From: Azonexus sp. | GTDB lineage: Bacteria; Pseudomonadota; Gammaproteobacteria; Burkholderiales; Rhodocyclaceae | Direction: 5' to 3' | NCBI GenBank assembly: GCA_030696345.1 | Contig: JAUYSK010000022.1 | Span: 124,001-188,000, forward strand | DNA: 64,000 nt | In this document: one piece after another, positions 38,188-47,680 of the stretch | How the letters are laid out: the number at the start of each line of letters is the position of its first letter | How positions within the stretch are numbered: the first letter of the stretch is position 1 | Program-made: the position numbers and the translations under genes | The notes under the pieces: model-generated | Told to the model about the DNA's origin: nothing | What the model saw: only the letters and a program-made list of their open reading frames with translations | The model's database searches: none

Positions 38188-38640
38188 TTATGTTTCCGAT
38201 TGGTCTTTGACGCTGTATTTTCGGGTCGAAAACTCATCCTGCAGCTTTTGTTCCTGCTTGTTCTCCCGGTAGCGTTCTTTGGCATCGTGGCGCTGGGAAA
38301 GTGTATCGATCGCTTTTAACTGCTTGTTCTGAGCTTGCCATTTGTCTTGCCCAGCCTTGGTACTCTGTTCGGAATTACCTACAGCGATACGCTGCTGTGC
38401 AATGGCGTCGTCAATGCGGTTGAGGAAGTCCTGATAATTGTGCAGGATCAGCCGGGTAATCCCTTCAGCAGTGGCTTCACGCATGCGTTGAGCGTATTCC
38501 TCCCGGTACTGTTCAAGCATTTGAAGCCGGCTACGCTGGCTCTGCTCGGCTGCAATCAGTCGGCCCAGGTCGCGAGTCGCTTCATCTGTACGGGTTTGCA
38601 TCAGGTCAAGCAGGGGTTGCAGGGAAAAGGACTGGGTCAT
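38188..38640 (-). CDS. fliJ: Flagellar export protein FliJ
   Basis: Soluble coiled-coil protein that joins the export ATPase ring to FlhA. The 150 residues are almost entirely charged heptad-like helix, as in the family. It follows fliI by 6 bases and ends the fliF-fliJ run. Confidence 0.9.
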   Translation of the reverse strand: MTQSFSLQPLLDLMQTRTDEATRDLGRLIAAEQSQRSRLQMLEQYREEYAQRMREATAEGITRLILHNYQDFLNRIDDAIAQQRIAVGNSEQSTKAGQDKWQAQNKQLKAIDTLSQRHDAKERYRENKQEQKLQDEFSTRKYSVKDQSET

Positions 38641-38646
38641 CGTCTA

Positions 38647-40062
38647 TCAGAAGAGCGATTGGAGCGCGTTCAGGCTGGCAGCAAAGTCGGATTGCTCAGT
38701 CAACTGCTGCTGCAGGAAGCCTTCCATGCGTGGGTAGAGCGCGATGGCCTGATCGAGTACCGGATCGGAGCCTGGAACATAGGCACCCACTGAGATCAGG
38801 TCACGCGAGCGCTGGTAGCGGGCAAAAAAGACTTTGAATTTGCGAATCTGCTCCAGGTGAGGCATGTCGATCAGATTGACCATTGCCCGGCTGATTGATT
38901 GTTCGATGTCGATTGCAGGGTAGTGCCCGGCATCGGCCAGTGTTCTTGAAAGCACGATATGGCCGTCGAGAATCGCCCGCGCCGCGTCGGCGATCGGATC
39001 CTGCTGATCATCTCCTTCGGCCAGCACTGTGTAGAAAGCGGTAATTGAGCCCCCGCCTTCTTGTCCATTCCCGGCTCGTTCGACCAGTTGCGGCAAGCGG
39101 GCAAAAACCGAGGGTGGATAGCCTCGCGTCGCAGGTGGTTCACCAATAGCAAGGGCAATCTCACGCTGAGCCATCGCATAACGGGTCAGCGAATCCATGA
39201 TCAGCAAGACCTGCTTGCCCTGGTCGCGAAAATATTCGGCGATGGTGGTTGCGTAGGCAGCCCCTTGCAAGCGCATCAATGGCCCGGTGTCAGCGGGGGC
39301 AGCAACGACGACGGCACGGCGCATGCCATCCTCGCCGAGGATTTGCTCGATGAATTCCTTCACTTCGCGGCCGCGTTCGCCGATTAGTCCGACGACGATA
39401 ACCTCGGCTTCGGTATAGCGCGCCATCATGCCCAGAAGCACCGACTTACCCACCCCGGAACCGGCGAAAAGTCCCATTCGTTGGCCTCTGCCGACGGTCA
39501 ACAGGGCATTGATGGCGCGAATGCCGACATCCAGTGGCTGATGGATGGCGGCGCGCAGCATCGGGTTGATCGGACGGCTTTGCAACGGCCTCGAGGTGTT
39601 GGCCAGCAGAGGGCCTTTGTTGTCGAGGGGGCGCCCGACGCCATCAAGAACCCGGCCAAGCAGGCCTTCCCCGACCGGACCTTGTTTGACCCGGTCAATT
39701 GCCCGGCGACGGAAGGGCGTGGGGCCATCGATCCGGAGTGGCGTGCCTGGTGCTTCAAAGGCCACTACCCGCGAGCCGGGGGCCAGCCCGTAAAGGTCAT
39801 CTGAGGGCATCAGGTAAAGCTTTTCGCCAGCAAATCCAACGACTTCGGCTTCGACCGGTGCGCCACTTTGCGGAAAGATGTGGCATGAACTGCCAAGCGG
39901 GAGTTTCAGGCCGGCGGCTTCCATGACCAGACCATTGATTCTGGTCAAGCGCCCGACTGGCCACAAGGGCTGTGCATTGCTGGCGGCTGTGCTGCAATTT
40001 TGCAGGAAGGTATTCCAGCGCGCCGTATGCTCAGGCAACTCTTGGTTCAGGGTGTCAGCCAT
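38647..40062 (-). CDS. fliI: Flagellum-specific ATPase FliI
   Basis: Export ATPase related to the F1 beta subunit. Walker [15 protein letters not shown] (about 172-185), Walker [17 protein letters not shown], and the export-ATPase feature [12 protein letters not shown] are clear. 471 residues. It overlaps fliH by 16 bases. Confidence 0.97.
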   Translation of the reverse strand: MADTLNQELPEHTARWNTFLQNCSTAASNAQPLWPVGRLTRINGLVMEAAGLKLPLGSSCHIFPQSGAPVEAEVVGFAGEKLYLMPSDDLYGLAPGSRVVAFEAPGTPLRIDGPTPFRRRAIDRVKQGPVGEGLLGRVLDGVGRPLDNKGPLLANTSRPLQSRPINPMLRAAIHQPLDVGIRAINALLTVGRGQRMGLFAGSGVGKSVLLGMMARYTEAEVIVVGLIGERGREVKEFIEQILGEDGMRRAVVVAAPADTGPLMRLQGAAYATTIAEYFRDQGKQVLLIMDSLTRYAMAQREIALAIGEPPATRGYPPSVFARLPQLVERAGNGQEGGGSITAFYTVLAEGDDQQDPIADAARAILDGHIVLSRTLADAGHYPAIDIEQSISRAMVNLIDMPHLEQIRKFKVFFARYQRSRDLISVGAYVPGSDPVLDQAIALYPRMEGFLQQQLTEQSDFAASLNALQSLF

Positions 40063-40742
40063 TCCTGAGGCTCCACGCCGATTGCTTCAAGTACCCGTTT
40101 CCAGCGGACTTCGATGGTGGCGTCAATTTCACTGGCGCCGGCTTGTAGCAGGCAGCCTCCTGGTGTGATCTCGCTGTCTTCAAAAATCCGTGTGCCTGAC
40201 TGCGTGAGTTCCTCTCCGAGATGGGGGCGAACGTATTCGGCATCCGATGGATTCATGCGGAGGACAATTTGGGCGTGGTGCAGCGGAAGGCCTGTGATTG
40301 CTTCACGAATGATCGGTAGGAGGAGGTCGCTTTTCACGGCAACGACACCGCGGGTGACTTGCGACGCAATCTCGATGGCCAGAGCCAATAACTGGTCTGC
40401 CACGGTTTGGTCTAGTTCGGCCAGCGAGCTTTTCAGGTTGCTGATCAGCGCGTTGAAGCGTTGCGCATTCAGTTCGGCAGATTCCTGGGTGCTTAGTTCA
40501 CCGGCAACCCTGCCTTCGGTCAGGCCAGCCTGGTAACCGCTGGTGCGGGCCTCTTCATAGATACGCTCGATATCTTCTGCGGTGGGCAGTTTGAATGCAT
40601 TCGTTGCTTCGGAGCTATCGATTGTCTTGGGCGCTGTCTGGTGAAGGGGCGGCGACGCTGCTACTGTCGGCTTCTTGTCGAATGAGCCGGCTTCCCAGCG
40701 TTGTACATTGGCGAGTTCTTCCTTGGGGATGATCACAGACAT
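40047..40742 (-). CDS. fliH: Flagellar assembly protein FliH
   Basis: Negative regulator/stator-like partner of FliI. 231 residues, with an N-terminal variable region, a helical middle with GxxxG-like spacing ([13 protein letters not shown]), and a C-terminal E/V-ATPase-like domain with [22 protein letters not shown]. Confidence 0.92.
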   Translation of the reverse strand: MSVIIPKEELANVQRWEAGSFDKKPTVAASPPLHQTAPKTIDSSEATNAFKLPTAEDIERIYEEARTSGYQAGLTEGRVAGELSTQESAELNAQRFNALISNLKSSLAELDQTVADQLLALAIEIASQVTRGVVAVKSDLLLPIIREAITGLPLHHAQIVLRMNPSDAEYVRPHLGEELTQSGTRIFEDSEITPGGCLLQAGASEIDATIEVRWKRVLEAIGVEPQEWLTP

Positions 40743-40752
40743 AGCCTAATCA

Positions 40753-41757
40753 TTAGACCATCTGCTCCCCGCCGGCGCCGCCGAGAACGATCTGCCCTTC
40801 ATCGGCCAGACGGCGGACAACCTTAAGGATTTCCTTCTGCTCGGCTTCGACTTCGGAGAGGCGAACCGGGCCTTTGGATTCCAGGTCTTCGCGCAGCATT
40901 TCTGCGGCACGTTGCGACATGTTCTTGAAGATTTTCTCGCGCAGGTCGGGCGATGCTCCCTTGAGGGCGAGAATGAGCGAATCGGACTGAACTTCGCGCA
41001 GAATGAGCTGGATGGAGCGGTCGTCGATGTCCATCAGGTTTTCGAACACGAACATTTCATCGAGAATCTTCTGAGCCAGATCCGGATCGTATTCGCGAAT
41101 CGCGTCGACCACCGAGGTCTCGTTGGTAGCGCCAATGAAGTTGAGAATCTCGGCCACTGTCCGCACGCCGCCCATGGCCGTGCGTTTGACGCTGGCTGAA
41201 CCGGAAAGAATGCGCATCATCGCTTCATTCAGCTCGCGTAGCGCGCCCGGTTGTATGCCTTCCAGCGTGGCAATGCGCAGCACGACATCGTTGCGCAAAC
41301 GTTCGGTGAAATGGTTGAGGATTTCACTGGCCTGGTCGTGCTCGAGGTGAACGAGAATGGTGGCGATAATCTGCGGATGTTCGTTCCGGATCAGATCGGC
41401 GACGGTCGGCGCATCCATCCATTTCAGGCCTTCGATGCCTGAGGTTTCACCCCCTTGCAGGATACGCGAGATCAGGTTGGAGGCCTTGTCGTCGCCCAGG
41501 GCCTTGGTCAGCACCGAGCGGATGTAGTTGTCGGTATCAACGTGAACGGCTGAATGTTCTTCGGCAACCTTGAGAAATTCGTCGAGAACGCCCTCAACCT
41601 TGGTTCTCGGCACGGACTTGAGCATCGCCATGGCGTGCCCAAGTTTCTGCACTTCGCGCGGGCCCAGGTGCTTGAGAACTTCGGATGCCTGGTCCTCGCC
41701 CAGCGCGATGAGCATCGTTGCGGCTTTTTCCAGGCCTTCTTCGGGATTAGCCGGCAT
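40753..41757 (-). CDS. fliG: Flagellar motor switch protein FliG
   Basis: Rotor protein that contacts the stator. 334 residues with three FliG domains. The middle EHPQIIATILVHLEHDQA-type motif and the C-terminal charged helix region (DIDDRSIQLILREVQSDSL) are visible. It overlaps the fliF stop by 11 bases. Confidence 0.97.
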   Translation of the reverse strand: MPANPEEGLEKAATMLIALGEDQASEVLKHLGPREVQKLGHAMAMLKSVPRTKVEGVLDEFLKVAEEHSAVHVDTDNYIRSVLTKALGDDKASNLISRILQGGETSGIEGLKWMDAPTVADLIRNEHPQIIATILVHLEHDQASEILNHFTERLRNDVVLRIATLEGIQPGALRELNEAMMRILSGSASVKRTAMGGVRTVAEILNFIGATNETSVVDAIREYDPDLAQKILDEMFVFENLMDIDDRSIQLILREVQSDSLILALKGASPDLREKIFKNMSQRAAEMLREDLESKGPVRLSEVEAEQKEILKVVRRLADEGQIVLGGAGGEQMV

Positions 41758-43492
41758 TGGCGCCTATCCAGTCCTTGAGAATATTCGCTACGGCCTTTGG
41801 GTCGGCCTGCGCAATGTCGCGCGCCTTCTGAACCTTGGTAGCGTATTGATTGATGCGAGCCTCGTTAGCTTCGTCTTCGCCATCGTCGCCAACGATAACG
41901 TGAGTCCCGCCAAGGATGCCGCCGCTATGGCCTGCGGCTCCATCGGCCTTTGAGTGCGGCGGGAACATGGTTTTGATCGAAGGCTGGATGACCTTGAGGT
42001 AAAGCGCCGCAACGATGCCGGCGATGAGCAGGTATTTGATCAGATCCTTGACGTAGGAAATGTTCTCCGGGTCTTTCCAGATCGGAACACCACTATCGCT
42101 GCGGTCAACGGCTGTAAACGGTGCATTTGCAATGGAAATCGTGTCGCCGCGCTCCTTGTTGAAGCCCATGGCCTCGCGAATCAGCTCGTTGATCTGCTTC
42201 ATTTCGGCTTCGGCGAGCGGCTTGGTGGCGGGCTTGCCGTCCTTGCCAATTTCCTTGCGATGATTGACGACCACGGCAGCCGAAAGACGGCGAATGTCGC
42301 CGATCGCCTGCTTGGTGTAGCGGACGGTTTTGTCGAGTTCGTAATTGATCGTGGCGTTCTTGCTGGTGCTGACCGGTTGGCCAGCGGCGTTGAGCGGCGC
42401 GGTAATGCCACTGGCGTCGATCCGACCCTGGATGTCACCAGGCTTTGCCGGCGGAGTAAGCGTAGTGCCGGTCGCGGGTTGCGTGAGCGGAGCGGTTGCA
42501 GGGACTGGTGGCTGGTTGGTCAAGGCGCCGGGTACGCCGCCGGCAGCCTGGTTGACGCTGGCGGATTCATTGCTTTGCTTGCTGCGAATGCTGGTGCTTT
42601 CCGGCGTATTGTTCGGACGATAGCTTTCGGCGGTCTGTTCGTTCTGGGAGAAGTCGAGATCGGCTGCGACCTGAACCTTGTAGTTCTCCGCCCCCAGCAT
42701 GGGCTTCAGGATCTCGTCGATGCGTTTGATGATGCCGTCTTCAATTTCCCGGACATACTTGAGTTGTGTCGGGTCAAGTCCGACTTCCGTCAACTTGCTC
42801 TTGAGTTGGGAAAGCAGTGCCCCATTCTGATCGATGATCGCAACGTTGCCTATCGGAAGCTGCGGAACACTTGAGGAGACCAAATGGGCGATGCCGGAAA
42901 TCTGGCCATTGTCGAGCGCCCGGCCAGGATAGAGATTGAGCATTACCGAGGCTGTCGGTTTCTGCTCCTCGCGAACGAAGACAGAAGGCTTCGGGATGGC
43001 CAGATGCACCCGCGCAGTCTGCACTGCACCGATGGAAGATATTGTCCGGGACAGTTCACCCTCCAGGCCACGCTGGTAGTTCACCTGCTCGGCAAACTGA
43101 CTGGTACCAAACTTCTGGTTTTCCAGCAATTCAAAACCGACCATGCCGCCACGCGGCAAACCTTGTGAGGCCAGTTTCAGGCGGACTTCATGGACGCGCT
43201 GGGAAGGAACGAGCAAAGCACCGTTATCGCTGTAACGGTGTTGAATATTCTGGGCCTCAAGGATGGCGACGATGGCGCCACCGTCTTTTTCCGTCAGATT
43301 GGAAAACAGCACCTTCCAGTCAGGTTGGCGGCTCCAGAGAATAGTGCCGACGATAACGGCCACCATGGCAGCCACAGCCACCATGAAAATGATTTTCTGC
43401 TGGTCACCGAGCCGGTTGAACGCCCCGCGCAGACGCTCCACGGAATTTTCATCCGGTGCGGTTCCTGCCGTTCTTTCAGTCGTTGCTGCCAT
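41747..43492 (-). CDS. fliF: Flagellar MS-ring protein FliF
   Basis: Forms the MS ring. 581 residues with TM1 about 35-55, the RBM ring-building domains, a Pro/Thr/Ala-rich central loop (about 305-360), TM2 about 470-490, and a C-terminal tail that binds FliG. First gene of the minus-strand fliFGHIJ run. Its usual upstream partner fliE is on the other strand, 2.7 kb away. Confidence 0.97.
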   Translation of the reverse strand: MAATTERTAGTAPDENSVERLRGAFNRLGDQQKIIFMVAVAAMVAVIVGTILWSRQPDWKVLFSNLTEKDGGAIVAILEAQNIQHRYSDNGALLVPSQRVHEVRLKLASQGLPRGGMVGFELLENQKFGTSQFAEQVNYQRGLEGELSRTISSIGAVQTARVHLAIPKPSVFVREEQKPTASVMLNLYPGRALDNGQISGIAHLVSSSVPQLPIGNVAIIDQNGALLSQLKSKLTEVGLDPTQLKYVREIEDGIIKRIDEILKPMLGAENYKVQVAADLDFSQNEQTAESYRPNNTPESTSIRSKQSNESASVNQAAGGVPGALTNQPPVPATAPLTQPATGTTLTPPAKPGDIQGRIDASGITAPLNAAGQPVSTSKNATINYELDKTVRYTKQAIGDIRRLSAAVVVNHRKEIGKDGKPATKPLAEAEMKQINELIREAMGFNKERGDTISIANAPFTAVDRSDSGVPIWKDPENISYVKDLIKYLLIAGIVAALYLKVIQPSIKTMFPPHSKADGAAGHSGGILGGTHVIVGDDGEDEANEARINQYATKVQKARDIAQADPKAVANILKDWIGANAG

Positions 43493-43528
43493 TAATGCCT
43501 GGTTAAATTGCGGTGAAAAATAAGAAGA

Positions 43529-43544
43529 ATCAATTGAGAAGCCA
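43529..43544 (-). promoter_or_regulatory. Weak sigma-54-like site before fliF
   Basis: Minus-strand TGGCTTCTCAATTGAT has GG and TTG at sigma-54 spacing but TTGA instead of TTGC. It is in the 109-base region shared by the divergent fliF and fleS genes, where no better promoter is seen for fliF. Treat as tentative. Confidence 0.4.
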
Positions 43545-43601
43545 AATTATCCTAGAAATATTCTACTATTACCCGCGCTGAATTCACCCTATCTTTTTTC
43601 G

Positions 43602-44798
43602 ATGTCCGCCCCGCAGGCCACCACCACTACTCCTGATCCCGATGCCAAGACCGCTGAATTGCAGCGAGCCTTTGCCATGTTCAATCAGGTTTCGGCGGAA
43701 TTGACTCAGGCCTATGAGGCCTTGCAGGCAAGGGTGACATCCCTGACCGAAGAGCTGGCCATCGCCAATGGCGAACTTGGGCGGCAGTTTCAGGAAAAGG
43801 AAGCGCTGTCCGAACGACTTTCATCGTTACTTGATGCGCTGCCGGCTGGCGTAGTGCTGCTTGATTCATCAGCCAGTGTGGTTGCTGTCAACCCGGCAGC
43901 AATGGCAATGTTTGGTGCCGACATGCTCGGGCGGCACTGGGGTGATGTGGTTCGTGCCCATCTTGAGCCGACGCTTACCGTCGGTGAGTGGCTGCTTGGC
44001 GAAGGAAGGGTTTCCATTGCGGAAAGTCTATTGGCATCTGCGGGTGGAAAAATTCTGCTGATTCATGATGTAACTGCAGCGCATCAAATGAAAACCGAAC
44101 TTGAGCGTAGCCAGCGACTGGCTGCGATGGGTGAGATGGCGGCCTCATTGGCACACCAGTTGCGTACCCCACTGGCAGCGGCATTGCTTTACACCTCCAA
44201 TCTTGGTCAGCCTGGCGTGGCAGACGAGTCGAGAGCTAAGTTTTCGGAAAAGGCGAGCGGCCAATTGCGGCGACTGGAGCGGCTGATTCAGGATGTGCTG
44301 CTTTTTGCCCGAGGTGAAAGCATCGGGCGTGATGTCATTCCGGCGAGTGATTTGCTTGCTGAAGCTGCGCAAACCGTCGAACCACTAATGCGGGAGCATG
44401 GCTTGGACTTTGCTGCGGTCGACGGCTGTGAAGGGGCAATAATCGTCGGTAGCCGCAAGGCCTTGTTTGGCGCGTTGGTCAACCTGCTGGAAAACGCCAT
44501 GCAGGCAACGCCGGTAGGCGGCAAAATTTGCCTCACCGGCAATCGGCGCGGCGATTTGCTGGCAATTTCCGTCCGCGATAGTGGTTCCGGTATCGCTCGT
44601 GAAACGCAGACGCGAATTTTTGAGCCTTTTTTTACCACCAAGGGGCAGGGAACCGGCCTAGGTTTGGCGATTGCGGTGGGTGTGGCACGGGCGCATGGCG
44701 GTACGATAGAACTGTTTTCGGAGCCCGGTAATGGCGCCGAATTTGTCATTACACTGCCACTCGGTTCGGCAGAGAGCGGAATTGAAAACAATGGCTGA
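43602..44798 (+). CDS. fleS: Soluble sensor histidine kinase, FleS/FlrB type
   Basis: Phosphorylates the flagellar sigma-54 activator encoded next. 398 residues with no membrane helix: an N-terminal coiled coil (about 15-75), a small PAS domain (about 76-160), a HisKA domain with phospho-acceptor H185 in SLAHQLRTP, and an ATPase domain with N box (LVNLLENAMQATP), DSGSGI and GTGLGLAIA motifs. The lack of a membrane segment and the N-terminal coiled coil suggest it reads an internal cue such as assembly state. fleR starts within its last 8 bases. Confidence 0.93.
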   Translation: MSAPQATTTTPDPDAKTAELQRAFAMFNQVSAELTQAYEALQARVTSLTEELAIANGELGRQFQEKEALSERLSSLLDALPAGVVLLDSSASVVAVNPAAMAMFGADMLGRHWGDVVRAHLEPTLTVGEWLLGEGRVSIAESLLASAGGKILLIHDVTAAHQMKTELERSQRLAAMGEMAASLAHQLRTPLAAALLYTSNLGQPGVADESRAKFSEKASGQLRRLERLIQDVLLFARGESIGRDVIPASDLLAEAAQTVEPLMREHGLDFAAVDGCEGAIIVGSRKALFGALVNLLENAMQATPVGGKICLTGNRRGDLLAISVRDSGSGIARETQTRIFEPFFTTKGQGTGLGLAIAVGVARAHGGTIELFSEPGNGAEFVITLPLGSAESGIENNG

Positions 44799-46149
44799 AC
44801 ATAGCTTGCCGATTCTGGTGGTTGAGGACGACGCCAGCCTGCGCGAAGCGATAGGCGATACGCTGGAACTGGCCGGGCGCCCGTTTATTGCTGTTGATGG
44901 TGGTGAAGCGGCACTCAAGGTATTGGGCGAAAAGGCTTTTTCCATCGTCGTCAGCGATGTACGGATGATGCCGATGGACGGTATCACGTTGCTCAAGGAA
45001 ATCCGATCACGTCTGCCGCACTTGCCGGTAGTGCTGATGACGGCCTACGCCGAAGTCGACAAGGCAGTTGATGCCATGCGCTCCGGCGCCTGCGATTTTC
45101 TCCTCAAGCCTTTCGAGCCGCAGGCTTTGCTGGCCCATATCAATAAATACGAATTGCCCGAAACCGGCGAATCGGCAGGCGTTGTTGCCATTGACCCGGC
45201 CAGTCGCGAACTGTTCGCCATCGCCCAGCGCGTGGCGCAAACCGATGCAACCGTGCTGCTGACCGGTGAATCGGGTGTTGGCAAGGAAGTGGTTGCTCGC
45301 TTTATTCACCGCAACTCGATGCGCAAGGATGGGCCGTTTGTCGCCATCAACTGCGCGGCGATTCCCGATAGCCTGCTTGAGGCCACCTTGTTTGGCTATG
45401 AAAAAGGTGCGTTTACGGGCGCCCAGCAGGCCCAGGCCGGCAAGTTTGAGCAGGCTCAGGATGGCACCCTGTTGCTTGATGAAGTCACCGAAATGCCGAT
45501 GAGCCTGCAGGCCAAACTCTTACGCGTGCTACAGGAGCGGGAGGTTGAGCGGGTAGGCGGCAAGAAGCCTGTGCCGCTGAATATCCGCATCATCGCTACT
45601 TCCAACCGTGACATGGCCGAGGCAGTAGCCAAGGGTGTTTTTCGCGAGGATTTGTTCTACCGCCTGAATGTATTTCCTGTGGCCATTCCGGCATTGCGCC
45701 ACCGCCGGGAGGATATTGTCGCCATTGCCCGGCATTTCGTCGTCGAGCACGGTGGGCGGATGGGGCGCCCTGGTGTTTCGCTGCTGCCTTCGGCTGAAGC
45801 CGAGCTTGCCGCGCACGCTTGGCCGGGCAATGTGCGGGAGTTGGAGAACGTTATTCAACGCGCCTTGATTCTTTCGACGGGGCCGGCAATTGGCCCTGAA
45901 CATTTGCATCTGGCGCCAAGGCCAACTTTCGATCAGCCGGTGGCACAAGCTTCATCACTGTTGCCGGGGCTTATCGAAAGCGACAAACGAGCCGATAATA
46001 TGAAAGACTTGGAACGCGACCACATTCTGCGTACATTGGCTGAAGTTGGAGGTTCGCGCAAACTGGCGATTGAGCGATTGGGTATTTCGGAGCGGACGTT
46101 GCGCTACAAATTGCAGCAATACCGCGATGAAGGTCATTTCAAGGGCTGA
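44791..46149 (+). CDS. fleR: Sigma-54-dependent response regulator, FleR/FlrC type
   Basis: Activator of mid-level flagellar operons. Receiver domain with phospho-acceptor D56 in VSDVRMMPMDG; AAA+ domain with Walker A GESGVGKE, the sigma-54-contacting loop GAFTGA and Walker B LLLDEVTEM; C-terminal Fis-type HTH (ILRTLAEVGGSRKLAIERLG). 452 residues from the ATG at 44791; upstream in-frame sequence lies in fleS. Likely targets are the sigma-54-type sites found here before flgB, fliE and fliK. No FleQ-type master regulator is in the window. Confidence 0.94.
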   Translation: MAEHSLPILVVEDDASLREAIGDTLELAGRPFIAVDGGEAALKVLGEKAFSIVVSDVRMMPMDGITLLKEIRSRLPHLPVVLMTAYAEVDKAVDAMRSGACDFLLKPFEPQALLAHINKYELPETGESAGVVAIDPASRELFAIAQRVAQTDATVLLTGESGVGKEVVARFIHRNSMRKDGPFVAINCAAIPDSLLEATLFGYEKGAFTGAQQAQAGKFEQAQDGTLLLDEVTEMPMSLQAKLLRVLQEREVERVGGKKPVPLNIRIIATSNRDMAEAVAKGVFREDLFYRLNVFPVAIPALRHRREDIVAIARHFVVEHGGRMGRPGVSLLPSAEAELAAHAWPGNVRELENVIQRALILSTGPAIGPEHLHLAPRPTFDQPVAQASSLLPGLIESDKRADNMKDLERDHILRTLAEVGGSRKLAIERLGISERTLRYKLQQYRDEGHFKG

Positions 46150-46152
46150 ATC

Positions 46153-46168
46153 TGGCCTGGGAATTGCT
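46153..46168 (+). promoter_or_regulatory. Sigma-54-type promoter of fliE
   Basis: TGGCCTGGGAATTGCT matches the -24 GG and -12 TTGCT elements at exact spacing. It begins 4 bases after the fleR stop and 31 bases before the fliE ATG. Confidence 0.85.
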
Positions 46169-46198
46169 TTTAAATAGCCATGGTTTTAGGAGCTGAAA

Positions 46199-46519
46199 AT
46201 GGACACCCAGGGAATTGAACAAATGTTAAGCGTACTGCGGACGACCGCAGCACAAGCTTCCGGAAAAACGGCAGAGAGCTCTCGGGCTGCTGGCGCTCCG
46301 GATTTCGCCCAGGTTCTGAAAAACTCGATCGACAAGGTCAATACCACTCAGCAGCAAGCCGAGCAGATGTCGAACAAACTCGTTGCCGGCGATACCAGCC
46401 AGAATCTGCATGAGGTGATGATCGCCTTGCAGACCGCCAGCGTCTCGTTCCAGGAAATGGTTCAGGTGCGCAACAAACTCGTCACGGCCTATCAGGACGT
46501 GATGAACATTCAGGTTTAA
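46199..46519 (+). CDS. fliE: Flagellar hook-basal body protein FliE
   Basis: Rod-MS-ring adaptor, 106 residues, with the C-terminal QNLHEVMIALQTASVSFQEM and VRNKLVTAYQDVMNIQV segments of the family. AGGAG precedes the ATG. It stands alone under its own sigma-54-type promoter instead of leading fliF, and its stop overlaps the convergent ycgR stop. Confidence 0.95.
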   Translation: MDTQGIEQMLSVLRTTAAQASGKTAESSRAAGAPDFAQVLKNSIDKVNTTQQQAEQMSNKLVAGDTSQNLHEVMIALQTASVSFQEMVQVRNKLVTAYQDVMNIQV

Positions 46520-47310
46520 TCGGCTAGACCTGAGTCGCGAGCCTTGCGCTCGCGTTCGATGCGCGCAATGTAGCGCTCAATGAATGCCAGGCGAGTGCCT
46601 GGCAGGCTGACAAACTCGCAGCCGATGCGAAGATTGTGTTGGCCATCCCGCTCTGACATCTCTACCGTTTTTCGCACGCGCAAGTTGACCTGAATGACAC
46701 CCTCACCGGGTATTTCAACACGGCATTGCTGAAAAATTCGGTCGCGGGGAAAGTGTGCCGCAATCTCGGTTGGTCCAGTCAAGCTGACACCGCCGCCGCT
46801 AATGTCAGAAAGATGCAGTTCGAAAGTCTTGGTTCGGCCATCTGCTTCTTCTGACGCCAGCTGGCAGAGAATGGGGCTGGCAATTGGGGGCTCCAGACGG
46901 AAAAATTCGCGGCGTTGCAGGCGCAATATCGCTTCTGGAATGGGGGCGGTCAGGACTTGCTGCCCCTCAGAAACGCTCGTTCTAAAGGCGGGTAGTCGCA
47001 TCTGCATCTTGACTCGATCAAGATTTGCAACCAGCGTGATTTGTCGGGCGCGTTGGGCGTTGGCATTGTTTTCTTCGGCGTGCGACGGATCGAGGAAAAT
47101 CGTCCCTGTAGCCTCGTCCACCGCAACAATCGAAGTCAGAAAGAAACTCTGGCCTTCATTGATGTAGGCAGTAAAGATGCTTCGCCGTTTGGCCATCAGG
47201 TTCAGGAAAAAAAGAATTTCCCTGGAGTTCTTCAGCAGGAACTGGGCAAACACATCCTTGTGGTCGATCTCGAAATCCGGGATGGGGTGTTCTTCGTTGG
47301 TTAAGGCCAT
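46516..47310 (-). CDS. ycgR: Flagellar brake protein YcgR (PilZ domain)
   Basis: Cyclic-di-GMP receptor that slows the motor. N-terminal YcgR domain (about 10-115), then PilZ domain with the ligand motifs RREFFR (RxxxR type) and DISGGGVSL (D/NxSxxG). 264 residues. The diguanylate cyclase at 56193-58031 could supply its ligand. The 76-base region upstream contains only the hairpin after the next gene. Confidence 0.93.
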   Translation of the reverse strand: MALTNEEHPIPDFEIDHKDVFAQFLLKNSREILFFLNLMAKRRSIFTAYINEGQSFFLTSIVAVDEATGTIFLDPSHAEENNANAQRARQITLVANLDRVKMQMRLPAFRTSVSEGQQVLTAPIPEAILRLQRREFFRLEPPIASPILCQLASEEADGRTKTFELHLSDISGGGVSLTGPTEIAAHFPRDRIFQQCRVEIPGEGVIQVNLRVRKTVEMSERDGQHNLRIGCEFVSLPGTRLAFIERYIARIERERKARDSGLAD

Positions 47311-47359
47311 GCCAATAAATGGAGGAAGATATTTTTCGATCTTAAACCATCAGTCGATA

Positions 47360-47383
47360 TTCGCTCCCATTTTCAGGAGCGAA
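47360..47383 (-). terminator. Hairpin downstream of the fliS-fliT-fliK2 run
   Basis: A perfect 8-base-pair inverted repeat TTCGCTCC/GGAGCGAA with an 8-base loop lies 4 bases after the stop of the FlhB-C-like gene. There is no clear T-run on either strand, so termination is likely but not certain. Confidence 0.55.
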
Positions 47384-47386
47384 ACA

Positions 47387-47680
47387 TCAAATTGGCGCTA
47401 CCAGGCTGTTATCACCGTGCTCAATGCGATACAGCCATGCGAGTAATTCGGCAATCGCCATGTAAAGCTGGGGAGGAATATGTTCATCAATGTTGACTTG
47501 AGTCAGCAGGGCAACGAGTTCCGGTGATTCATGCACATAGACGCCATGTTCCCGGGCCCGGGAGATGATTTCTTCGGCGATCAGCCCTTTTCCCCTCGCG
47601 ACAACGCGTGGCGCAGCGTCGGTCTGTCGGTAGGCGAGGGCGATTGCCTCGCGGGTCGGATCACTCGGCGGTTTCGCCAT
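47387..47680 (-). CDS. FlhB C-terminal-domain-like protein (FhlB/FlhX family)
   Basis: A 97-residue free-standing homologue of the cytoplasmic domain of FlhB (export switch proteins). It retains the core AIALAYRQTDAAPRVVARGKGLIAEEIISRAREHGV, but the autocleavage motif is absent: the region equivalent to NPTH begins DPTREAIAL. Known relatives can partly substitute for the cleaved FlhB fragment. It overlaps the second FliK-like gene by 20 bases, an arrangement that suggests the two proteins work together. Confidence 0.88.
   Translation of the reverse strand: MAKPPSDPTREAIALAYRQTDAAPRVVARGKGLIAEEIISRAREHGVYVHESPELVALLTQVNIDEHIPPQLYMAIAELLAWLYRIEHGDNSLVAPI

Noticed and set aside
41954..42874. 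A 306-codon open frame antisense to fliF
   Set aside because: Same reason: fully covered by fliF, with no domain similarity.
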